Assembly: GCA_013812985.1 (NCBI GenBank)
Contig: JACCSN010000640.1
Location: 1-9,349, forward strand
Direction of reading: 5' to 3'
From: Hyphomicrobiales bacterium
Lineage (GTDB): Bacteria; Pseudomonadota; Alphaproteobacteria; Rhizobiales; Afifellaceae
Length of the DNA: 9,349 nucleotides
Part shown: in pieces, positions 1 through 5,981 of the stretch
Position numbering within the stretch: the first letter of the stretch is position 1
Layout of the letters: each line of letters starts with the position of its first letter
The notes under the pieces: generated by a model
Databases searched by the model: none
The model's input: the letters and a program-made list of their open reading frames with translations, nothing else
What the model was told of the DNA's origin: nothing
Made by a program: the position numbers and the translations under genes

Positions 1-735
1 TTCGAAAACGTCGAGCTTCTGGCGCCCTTCACAGATCTGCACGGACTTGAGCCCCAGAGAGCTGGCAATCACCATCTCGCCGGGCCTGACATCGCGGATA
101 TAGGTCGCCCCTACCGGATGGAAGGCACAGGTCTCCGATGAGAATACGTAGCCGCCGTTGAGCTTGCCGATCGCGAGCGGCCGGATTCCAAGCCGGTCCC
201 GAAACGCGATGAGCTTGTCCCTGACCAGAACGAGCACGGAGAAAGCTCCATCCATCAGGCGATACGCCTCCTCCACCGCCGCCTCGATCGGATGCCCGTT
301 CCGCGAAAAATAGCCGATCGCTTCCGCCATCATTGCGGAGTCAGAAAGCTCCGCAGTGTCGATCCCTGCCTCGCCAAGCAGATGCTGAAGCCCTTCAAGC
401 CTTGGAATGTTGCCGTTATGGGCCAAGGCGATCGTGCCGTCGTTCACAAGCAGCGGCTGGGCATGCGCAAGCTTCGATCCCCCGGTCGTCGAATACCGGT
501 TATGGCCAATAGCCGCCTGGCCGGCGAGGCGACGGATGTTCTCCTCGCCGAATGCATGGGAGACGAGGCCCATTTCCTTGTGCGCGGCCAGCCTCTCACC
601 ATCGCTGGCCGCTATGCCTGAGCTTTCCTGGCCACGATGCTGTAAGGCGTAAAGCCCGAAGAACGCAATGCGGCTGGCGTCCAGATCGTTGCCAAATACG
701 CCAAACACCCCGCAATTTTCGCCGATGCTCCTCAT
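1..735 (-). CDS. purF: Amidophosphoribosyltransferase (PurF), N-terminal part, cut by the window edge
   Basis: PurF catalyses the first committed step of purine synthesis, converting PRPP and glutamine to 5-phosphoribosylamine. Only 245 codons are visible; the family is about 480-500 residues, so the phosphoribosyltransferase half lies outside. The visible part is the class-II glutamine amidotransferase domain. A short propeptide (MRSIGEN) precedes the expected nucleophile Cys8 in CGVFG, which must be exposed by processing. Then come LYALQHRGQESSGI, the Arg of HNRYSTTGG, AHNGN (oxyanion and glutamine binding), SDS with the glutamine-binding Asp, RDRLGIRPL and SSETCAF. The Glu usual after SD[ST] is Ala here. 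The start is well fixed: an in-frame TAG lies three codons upstream, and GAGG sits 9 nt before the ATG. The ATG overlaps the stop of a tiny leader ORF. The usual neighbour cvpA is absent, so this could be a second, accessory copy (inference). Confidence 0.9.
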   Translation of the reverse strand, partial: MRSIGENCGVFGVFGNDLDASRIAFFGLYALQHRGQESSGIAASDGERLAAHKEMGLVSHAFGEENIRRLAGQAAIGHNRYSTTGGSKLAHAQPLLVNDGTIALAHNGNIPRLEGLQHLLGEAGIDTAELSDSAMMAEAIGYFSRNGHPIEAAVEEAYRLMDGAFSVLVLVRDKLIAFRDRLGIRPLAIGKLNGGYVFSSETCAFHPVGATYIRDVRPGEMVIASSLGLKSVQICEGRQKLDVFE

Positions 736-776
736 GATCCACTACCTCGATCAGCCGCTCTCATGAATCCCCCCAT
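732..776 (-). CDS. Putative 14-residue leader ORF coupled to purF
   Basis: The ORF reads MGGFMRAADRGSGS and ends in TGA that overlaps the purF ATG (ATGA). A strong Shine-Dalgarno stretch (GAGGAGG) sits about 9 nt before its ATG, better placed and richer than the one for purF itself. An in-frame TGA two codons upstream shows it is not the tail of a longer gene. Seen in sequence: start, stop, overlap and ribosome site. Inferred: ribosomes finishing the leader re-initiate on purF, so leader translation could set PurF output. There is no run of one amino acid, so a classical amino-acid attenuator is unlikely. It may be chance, since a 14-codon ORF carries little statistical weight. Confidence 0.4.
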   Translation of the reverse strand: MGGFMRAADRGSGS

Positions 777-803
777 CGGTCAGCCCCTCCTCAAAGCTGA
801 CCG
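777..803 (-). promoter_or_regulatory. Perfect hairpin presenting the leader ribosome-binding site
   Basis: On the minus strand the arms CGGTCAGC and GCTGACCG pair perfectly over 8 bp and enclose an 11-nt loop, TTTGAGGAGGG, which holds the Shine-Dalgarno sequence of the leader ORF. The 3' arm directly abuts the leader ATG. This places translation initiation of the leader, and through coupling purF, under possible control by structure or by a protein bound to the loop. No U-tract follows, so it is not an intrinsic terminator. It could also be a DNA operator. Confidence 0.5.
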
Positions 804-930
804 CCTATGATCACTCAGCGGACCAAATAGGATCCCCTTAACTGACGACACGCGTAGCTTAGAACTACGCTCGCGGACCCATTCGCTCGTCCCTGCTCAA
901 CCTTCGCCTTCTTGCAACCGGACATCAGCA
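804..930. other. Spacer between the purF leader and the IS630 element
   Basis: No gene is seen here. It must hold any surviving native promoter of purF, but I cannot pick convincing -35/-10 boxes. A 6-bp inverted repeat (GCGTAG at 852-857, CTACGC at 865-870, 7-nt loop) is present without a T-run. Alternatively purF was transcribed from the liv operon upstream and now depends on the IS or on read-through. Confidence 0.4.
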
Positions 931-1991
931 CTAAGCAGAGATTCTCTGATTTTCCAACGGATCGCGATTTCGCTCCATGTTCAAGTCGGTGACAGCGCGG
1001 TAGATGGCGGCATCGAGGGCTTCGGCGTCGGTGAAGGTCTGGTGGGCGAGGTGATGGGCTTTGAGGTCATGCCAGACGACTTCGATGTCATTGAGTTCGG
1101 GGGCATATTTCGGCAGCCACTCGACGGTGAGCCAGTGGGCGCGCGCCGCGAGCGCCGCCATCGTCGCCTTGCTGACATGGATCGGGCCGTTGTCGAGAAC
1201 GATGACGACGGGCTTGATCGGCACGCCGATCTTGGGGCCGCACAGAAGATCGAGGGCGTGCAGCAACGCGATGAAATCGGTGCTGCGCTTGGTGCGGGAG
1301 GTGGTGACGATGAGCTTGCGGCTCGTCCAATCGAGCGCGCCCATCATGGCGACCTTCCTGGATTGTCCGGGCGCCGGCACGCGAAGGTCGGCCCCACGCT
1401 TTGCCCAGGCGCGAGCGAGATAGGGATGCGTCAGCGCCTCGCTCTCGTCGGCGAACAGCAGAACGATATCGCCGGCCGCGGCCTGCGCCTTGCGCAGCTT
1501 CAGCCGCAGGCCGACACGATCGATCTCGTCGGCGACCTGCCGGCCTTTCAGCGTGTGCCGCGGCCGTCGGAAGCGGAACCCCCTTTTTTGCGCAGCACCT
1601 TGGAGAGCTGCGAGCGCGAGATCGAGACGCCCTCCCGCGATCGTATCTCTTCCGTCAAACGGGCCAGCGTCCAATTCGTGCGATCCGCGACGGGCGCCGA
1701 GAGCAAAGGCCCGGCCACTCTGAGCGCAGCCTCGGCCTTGAACGGCGCGGGGCCAGGCGCGACGCTCGCCTTCAGCGCGTCGACCCCGCCTCTCGTGAAG
1801 TCGCCGCGCCACAGTCGCACCGTATCCTCGCGCACTCCGAATGCCTCGGCGATCCGCGCGCTCGTCCAACCGTTGAGCGTCAGCACGATGGCGCGCGCCC
1901 GGTCAGCCTCGGCCCGATCCGTGCCGCCGGCCATCGACTTCAGCGCCGCTTTCTGCTCGTCCGACGCCGTCACCGGAGATTTGCCAGCCAT
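931..1991 (-). CDS. IS630-family transposase, two frames joined by a -1 shift
   Basis: This is a DDE transposase that cuts and joins the IS ends at TA sites. The first frame (1991 to 1548, 147 residues) carries the helix-turn-helix DNA-binding region, including GWTSARIAEAFGVREDTVRLW. The second frame, open to 931, carries the catalytic core. A -1 shift in the A6G5 run near 1584-1589 joins them into a 353-residue protein, a normal length. Approximate catalytic residues in the fused protein are Asp182 (FADESEALTH), Asp267 (VLDNGPIHVSK) and Glu304 (PELNDIEVVW). The ATG follows a G-rich stretch. The stop TAG takes its T and A from the target duplication and its G from flanking DNA. Split ORFs with frameshifting are known in parts of this family, so the shift may be programmed; a disabling indel is the alternative. 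Confidence 0.85.
934..961 (+). repeat. IS630 terminal inverted repeat, transposase 3' end
   Basis: Begins AGCAG directly after the TA at 932-933 and has CCAACGGA at 954-961. It pairs with the repeat at 2037-2064. It overlaps the last codons of the transposase. Confidence 0.75.
1579..1589 (-). other. Candidate frameshift (slippery) site in the transposase
   Basis: On the minus strand the run is AAAAAAGGGGG. Frame one reads CGC AAA AAA GGG GGT; the catalytic frame reads CAA AAA AGG GGG, exactly one base back. Slipping by -1 on AAA gives LRKKRGFRF, continuous with the conserved family sequence. The motif is not a perfect X XXY YYZ heptamer in the zero frame, so efficiency is uncertain. Confidence 0.5.
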
Positions 1992-2036
1992 GCCCCGCCC
2001 CCGCGAATCAATGCAAGGACGGAATCACACCCAGAG

Positions 2037-2064
2037 TCCGTTGGCCATGCCAAACAAACCTGCT
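2037..2064 (-). repeat. IS630 terminal inverted repeat, transposase 5' end
   Basis: Read on the minus strand from the TA at 2065-2066, it begins AGCAG and has CCAACGGA at positions 21-28, the same offsets as the other end. The 15 bp between the two blocks are poorly conserved. Confidence 0.75.
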
Positions 2065-2083
2065 TAGACGGCGCTTCTTTTAG

Positions 2084-3085
2084 CTAAAGCTTTCGCCCAG
2101 AGTTAATACGTGCCGCGCCGCCATCCGCGCCGGCTTGCTTGCCCGCGATGAACCGCGAGACCGTGCGCACCTCGCCCAGGATGCCTTGCGGCCGAATGAG
2201 CAGAACGGCTGAAAGCATGATCCCGATCAGGACGATCTGGAGCGCCGCGCCGCGTGCCTGCTGCTCGATCGGGAACAAGGATGCGACCAGCGCGCCGGAG
2301 AGCGTCCAAAATCCCCAGACCATTATCGCGCCCAGGAGCGCGCCGCGGTTGTTCCCCGAACCGCCGACGATGAGCATGGCCCAGACCTGGAAGGTCAAAG
2401 CGGGCAGGTAGTTCTCGGGCGCGATGAAGCCGATGAAGTGCGCCTGAACGGCTCCGCCCAGTCCCAGGATGGCGCTGCCGATGACGAAGGCCTGCAGGCG
2501 ATAGGCGGCGGGATTCTTGCCGAGCTCGGTTGCCGCGGCCTCGTCCTCGCGGATCGCGCGCAGCACGCGGCCCCAGGGACTGCGCACCAGGCGCTCCAGC
2601 GCGAGGAAGACGGCAAGCGTCAAGGCCACAATGAGGGCAAGGTTGGCCAGGTTGAAGCCGAGCGCATCGCCCTGCAGGGAGGCGAAGGGGCGCGGGATGA
2701 AGCCGATCCCGAACGGGCCGCCGGTCACGCTCTGGAGGTTGAGCGCCAAGAGCTGGATGCAGACAGCCACGCCGAATGTCGCGATGGCGAGATAGTCGGA
2801 TCGGAGCCGCAGCGTCACGGCGCCGATCAGCGCTGCAGCGAAGCCCGAAACCAGCATGGCGCTGCCCCAGCCGACGACGATCGGCAGGCCGAGCCCCCCG
2901 ATCCTGCCGGCGGTCTCAGGCGTGGTGATGAGCGCCGACGTGTAGGCGCCGATCGCGACAAAGCCGGCGACGCCGACATTGAAGAGGCCGGTCTGGCCCC
3001 ATTGTAGGTTCAAGCCCAGGCAGAGGATGCCGAAGGTCAGCGCCGTGACCAGGAAAAACGCGCCATAGCCGAGAAGGTCGAGCAT
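2084..3085 (-). CDS. livM: Branched-chain amino acid type ABC transporter permease, LivM family
   Basis: This inner-membrane permease pairs with LivH to form the translocation path of a HAAT-family importer. The 333-residue protein has the usual LivM features: GLNLQWGQTGLFNVGVAGFVAIGAYTSA in the first third, the cytoplasmic coupling segment SPWGRVLRAIREDEAAATELGKNP, then MLIVGGSGNNRGALLGAI and a final hydrophobic helix ending LIRPQGILGE. About eight to ten hydrophobic segments are visible. The ATG at 3085 shares one base with the livH stop (TGATG); the frame stays open upstream, but that extension is arginine-rich, not LivM-like, and lies inside livH. The tail after LLIRPQG is polar and slightly long (SRFIAGKQAGADGG and onward). 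The IS630 copy begins 18 bp past the stop, so any native terminator may have been displaced. Substrate cannot be read from the permease. Confidence 0.93.
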   Translation of the reverse strand: MLDLLGYGAFFLVTALTFGILCLGLNLQWGQTGLFNVGVAGFVAIGAYTSALITTPETAGRIGGLGLPIVVGWGSAMLVSGFAAALIGAVTLRLRSDYLAIATFGVAVCIQLLALNLQSVTGGPFGIGFIPRPFASLQGDALGFNLANLALIVALTLAVFLALERLVRSPWGRVLRAIREDEAAATELGKNPAAYRLQAFVIGSAILGLGGAVQAHFIGFIAPENYLPALTFQVWAMLIVGGSGNNRGALLGAIMVWGFWTLSGALVASLFPIEQQARGAALQIVLIGIMLSAVLLIRPQGILGEVRTVSRFIAGKQAGADGGAARINSGRKL

Positions 3086-3990
3086 CAGTCCTTGACCCCG
3101 AACAGGCCCGTCGGCCGGACGAGCAGCACCGCGATGAGGATCAGGAAAGCGATCGCCGCCCGGAACTCGGCGCCGACCACGTGGACCGCGGCGGATTCGG
3201 CGAGGCCGACGATGAGACCGCCCAGCACCGCGCCCGGCACGCTCCCGATACCGCCCAGAATGGCTGCCGAGAAAAGCGGGAGCAGGAGATCGAACCCCAT
3301 ATACGGCCTGATCTGCACGGTTATGCCGACCATGATCCCGGCCGCGCAGGCGAGCGCTCCGCCGATCAGCCAAGTGGCGCGAAAGACTTTATCGACATCG
3401 ATGCCGACGATTTGCGACAGGGAAGGATTTTCAGAGACGGCGCGCATGGCGCGGCCGATGGTGGTGCGGGTCATCACCAGATGCATGATCGTGACGAGCA
3501 TCAGGGTGAGGGCGAGCATCGCCAGTTGATCGGGCGTGACGCGGACGCCGAGGCCGAGCGGAAGCGCGAACTGGATCGCGCGGCTGAAATAGACCGGCTG
3601 CGAGGTGAAGCCGAATTCCAGCAGGCTTCTGAGCGCCATCGCGGCGCCGAAGCTCGCTATGACCATGATGATGGCGCTGCCGTGCCGGCGAAGGTGCTTG
3701 AACAGAAGGGCATCGAGAGCGACCGCCAGGAGACCCGTCAGAATCATTGCGATCAGTCCCGCGGCGATCAAGCCGAAGCCGAAGGAGAACGGGCCGATCG
3801 GAGCATGGCTTCCGCCGAGAAAGCCGATTGCGCCGGTGAGCGCCACGGTCATGTACGCGCCCCAGCTGATGAACTCGCCGTGGGCGAAGTTGGCGAAGCG
3901 CAGGATCGAGTAAGTGAGCGTCACGCCGATCGCGCCGAGCCCGATCATAGCGCCCAAGAGCAGGCCGTCGGCGACGAATTGCAGGTTCAC
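3085..3990 (-). CDS. livH: Branched-chain amino acid type ABC transporter permease, LivH family
   Basis: This is the second membrane permease of the HAAT importer, 301 residues, a normal length. It shows the LivH hallmarks: GLGAIGVTLTYSILRFANFAHGEF near the N-terminus, ASFGAAMALRSLLEF in the middle, the coupling segment TTIGRAMRAVSENPSLSQIVGID that contacts the ATPases, FSAAILGGIGSVPGAVLGGL, and a C-terminal LLVRPTGLFG. The start is a GTG at 3990 within GTGA, overlapping the livF stop by 4 nt, so translation is probably coupled. Its own stop overlaps livM. It acts in the inner membrane with LivM, LivG and LivF. Confidence 0.93.
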   Translation of the reverse strand: MNLQFVADGLLLGAMIGLGAIGVTLTYSILRFANFAHGEFISWGAYMTVALTGAIGFLGGSHAPIGPFSFGFGLIAAGLIAMILTGLLAVALDALLFKHLRRHGSAIIMVIASFGAAMALRSLLEFGFTSQPVYFSRAIQFALPLGLGVRVTPDQLAMLALTLMLVTIMHLVMTRTTIGRAMRAVSENPSLSQIVGIDVDKVFRATWLIGGALACAAGIMVGITVQIRPYMGFDLLLPLFSAAILGGIGSVPGAVLGGLIVGLAESAAVHVVGAEFRAAIAFLILIAVLLVRPTGLFGVKD

Positions 3991-4739
3991 GGCCGCGCTT
4001 CCGCGTCGACGGTCTTATTCCCTAGGCCGAGATAGAGCCGGCCGATGGCCGGGTCCGTCCACAGGTCGGCAGCCGCGCCTTCGTGACGGTTCTGTCCCTC
4101 TACCAGGATATAGGCGCGGTCGCTGATGGAGAGCGCCGCGCGCGCGTTCTGCTCCACCAAGAGGATGGTCGTCCCGGCATGGCGGATCTCCTGGATCTTC
4201 GCGAAGACCAATTCGACGAGCTTCGGCGACAGGCCGGCCGACGCTTCGTCGAGCATCAAGAGCTTCGGCCTGACCATCAAGGCGCGCGCCACCGCCAGCA
4301 TCTGGCGCTGACCGCCGGACAGCCGGCCGGCGCGCAGCCCGCGCTGGCGTGCGAGATCGGGAAACAGAGCGGTGACCGCGTCCATGCCGCGTCGTCTGTC
4401 GCCCTTGGCGAGCACCGCCGCCGCGAGCTGAAGATTATCCCCCACGCTCATCGCGGCGAAGACGTTCTCCGTCTGCGGCACGAAGGCGAGCCCCTCGCGC
4501 ACCATTTTGTGCGCCTTGAGCCCGGTGATGTCCTCGCCGGCGAGCGTCACGCGGCCGGAAAACTTTGGCACGAGGCCGGCGATGGCCTTGACGAGCGTCG
4601 ACTTTCCCGCGCCGTTGGGGCCGAGGATGACGACAATTTCGCCCGGCCGCACGCTGACGCTCGCGCCGCGCACGATCGGCACTCCGGGCTCGTAGCCGGC
4701 AAAGACATCCGAGACGTCCAGGAGCGGGGCGGCGCTCAT
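3987..4739 (-). CDS. livF: ABC transporter ATP-binding protein, LivF family
   Basis: This cytoplasmic ATPase, 250 residues, powers the importer as a partner of LivG. Visible motifs: Walker A GPNGAGKS at 40-47, Q-loop Gln89 (FVPQTENVF), signature LSGGQ at 140-144, Walker B LLMLDEA at 160-166 with the catalytic Glu, and the switch region LLVEQNARAAL, where Gln replaces the usual His as is typical of LivF. The ATG at 4739 lies in ATGA and overlaps the livG stop by 4 nt. The frame is open far upstream, but only this start gives a LivF-like N-terminus (LLDVSDVFAGYE). The stop overlaps livH. Confidence 0.94.
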   Translation of the reverse strand: MSAAPLLDVSDVFAGYEPGVPIVRGASVSVRPGEIVVILGPNGAGKSTLVKAIAGLVPKFSGRVTLAGEDITGLKAHKMVREGLAFVPQTENVFAAMSVGDNLQLAAAVLAKGDRRRGMDAVTALFPDLARQRGLRAGRLSGGQRQMLAVARALMVRPKLLMLDEASAGLSPKLVELVFAKIQEIRHAGTTILLVEQNARAALSISDRAYILVEGQNRHEGAAADLWTDPAIGRLYLGLGNKTVDAEARP

Positions 4740-5494
4740 GCGGCGGCGCCGCCGAGATAGGCTTCGATCACCCGCGGGTCGCATGCGACCTCCATCGGCG
4801 TCCCCGCGCACAACAGGCGGCCGGCCGCCATGACCAGCACGCGCCGGCATAGGCGCGAGACGAGGTCCATGTTGTGCTCGATGATCAGGAACGTGACGCC
4901 GCCGCTGTTGATCTCGGCGAGCTTCCCCATGATGGTCTCTAAGAGGCTCGGATTGACGCCTGCCGCCGGCTCGTCGAGCAGGATGATCTGGGGATCGGCC
5001 ATGAGAATGCGGGCGAGTTCCAAGAGCTTGCGCTGCCCGCCCGACAGGACCCGCGCCGGCTCGCCGGCCAGCTCGCCCAGCGTCACGAACTGGAGCAGCG
5101 ACATCGCCTTCTCGACGTTGCGACGCTCTTCCTGCACAACGTGGCGCGGCGAGACCCAATTGGGCCAGATGCGCTCGCCGGTCTGCCCCTGCGCGGCGAC
5201 CAGCACGTTCTCAAGTAGCGTCATCCCTGAAAATGGCCGGGGGATCTGAAACGTGCGCCCGAGGCCAAGGCCGATCCGTGCGTGGGGCGGCGCCATTTGG
5301 ATGGGTTTGCCGTTCAGCATGATCTCGCCTCGGCTCGGCCTGAGGCTTCCGGCGATGAGGTTGAACAGCGTCGTCTTGCCGGCGCCGTTGGGACCGATCA
5401 GGCCGACGATCTCACCGCGCGAAATTGAGGCCGAAACGCCATCGACAGCCGTCATCCCGCCGAAGCGCTTCGAGACGGAACGTATCTCCAGCAT
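4736..5494 (-). CDS. livG: ABC transporter ATP-binding protein, LivG family
   Basis: First gene of the leftward transporter operon; 252 residues, normal for LivG. Motifs: FGGMTAVDGVS at the start, Walker A GPNGAGKT at 34-41, Q-loop around Gln83 (GRTFQIPRPFSGMT, a LivG hallmark), the LivG-type insertion between the Q-loop and the signature, LSGGQ at 150-154, Walker B IILLDEP at 170-176 followed by AAGVNP, and the switch His207 in IIEHNMDLV. The ATG at 5494 is preceded by TGGAG about 5 nt upstream. Sequence further upstream in frame is arginine- and serine-rich and is taken as the promoter region. It works as a LivG/LivF heterodimer under LivH/LivM. Confidence 0.94.
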   Translation of the reverse strand: MLEIRSVSKRFGGMTAVDGVSASISRGEIVGLIGPNGAGKTTLFNLIAGSLRPSRGEIMLNGKPIQMAPPHARIGLGLGRTFQIPRPFSGMTLLENVLVAAQGQTGERIWPNWVSPRHVVQEERRNVEKAMSLLQFVTLGELAGEPARVLSGGQRKLLELARILMADPQIILLDEPAAGVNPSLLETIMGKLAEINSGGVTFLIIEHNMDLVSRLCRRVLVMAAGRLLCAGTPMEVACDPRVIEAYLGGAAA

Positions 5495-5621
5495 GCGCTC
5501 CAGGCCCCTGCGACAAGCGCGTTCGGGCGGGGCCCGGCTTGTATCGCCGCGCGAGTTGTTATCATAAGTCTCAATCCGTGCACTACGCCCCCCGATCCCG
5601 CTCCCGCTCCCGCAGGCAAGG
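5495..5621. promoter_or_regulatory. Divergent promoter region between the liv operon and the TIGR04076-reductase operon
   Basis: This 127-bp spacer separates two operons that face away from each other, so it must carry both promoters and is the likely site of joint control. An AT-rich island in otherwise GC-rich DNA centres on the 9-bp palindrome TTATCATAA at 5559-5567. Minus-strand TATGAT (5561-5566) is a good -10 candidate for livG; plus-strand TATCAT (5560-5565) could serve the other direction. I see no clear -35 boxes at proper spacing. CGGGC/GCCCG at 5524-5536 forms a minor inverted repeat. No regulator gene is in the window. Confidence 0.55.
5596..5613 (+). repeat. Three tandem TCCCGC hexamers
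   Basis: TCCCGC is repeated perfectly three times just before the start of the TIGR04076-like gene (5622). It takes the place where a purine-rich ribosome site would be expected; only AGGCAAGG follows. It could be a slippage-prone tract affecting the 5' leader length, or chance in GC-rich DNA. Confidence 0.5.
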
Positions 5622-5981
5622 ATGACCGAATTCCCGGACGACAGCTTCGTTCTGCATGACCTCAGGGTCGAAGTCGTATCGCCGGAAGGCGCCCGGATCT
5701 TCTGCGGCGCCAAGCCCGGCGACTCCTTCGAGCTCAAGGGCGAGATGCTGTTCCTTCCGCCGGGGCAGGGGTTCTCGATCTATTCGCTGGCGGCGCTGTT
5801 GCCGCTGCTCCCGGCGAAGCAGCGGCCCACGCATCCGAACGACTGGATGTCAACGGACGCCGAGGTGGCCTGCCCCGACCCAAATTGCCCGACGCGCTTC
5901 CGCATCACGCGTACCGGCGAGCGCCGTTTCCGGCATTCCGACGTGACGGCAGGACCTTTGCCGACGGCCGGGCCGGCCTGA
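5622..5981 (+). CDS. TIGR04076-like small cysteine-containing protein
   Basis: A 119-residue cytoplasmic protein with no signal peptide. It matches my recollection of the TIGR04076 family: an N-terminal beta segment (HDLRVEVVSPEGARIFCG), a GDSFEL strand, PPGQGFSIYSLAALLPLLPAKQR helix, the NDW motif, and the C-terminal AEVACPDPNCPTRFRITRT. Cysteines are at 28, 84 and 89; Cys84-x4-Cys89 could bind a metal or act in redox chemistry. The function of the family is not established. It is first in the rightward operon and its TGA overlaps the reductase ATG by one base (TGATG), so the two are likely made together. The last ten residues (AGPLPTAGPA) look like unstructured tail. The ribosome site is weak. 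The family call rests on pattern memory, not a search. Confidence 0.7.
   Translation: MTEFPDDSFVLHDLRVEVVSPEGARIFCGAKPGDSFELKGEMLFLPPGQGFSIYSLAALLPLLPAKQRPTHPNDWMSTDAEVACPDPNCPTRFRITRTGERRFRHSDVTAGPLPTAGPA

Larger units (their letters stand above)
934..2064 (-). mobile_element. Complete IS630-family insertion sequence, 1131 bp
   Basis: The element is bounded by TA dinucleotides at 932-933 and 2065-2066, the target duplication expected of the IS630/Tc1-mariner group. Its ends are imperfect inverted repeats of about 28 bp: both begin AGCAG and both carry CCAACGGA at positions 21-28 from the tip, with a diverged 15-bp middle. It encodes one transposase in two frames. Length, TA target and DDE protein agree with the family. 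It lies 18 bp beyond the livM stop and in the same orientation as the liv genes. Confidence 0.88.

Noticed and set aside
852..870. Inverted repeat GCGTAG / CTACGC as a terminator
   Set aside because: The stem is only 6 bp and no T-run follows on either strand.
1042..2067. Long plus-strand open frame of 341 codons opposite the IS630 transposase
   Set aside because: It mirrors the transposase on the other strand; its composition is that of an antisense GC-rich frame and it matches no family.
3086..3373. Upstream extension of the LivM frame
   Set aside because: It lies inside livH, is arginine-rich and unlike any permease; the start at 3085 gives the proper LivM N-terminus and the TGATG overlap.
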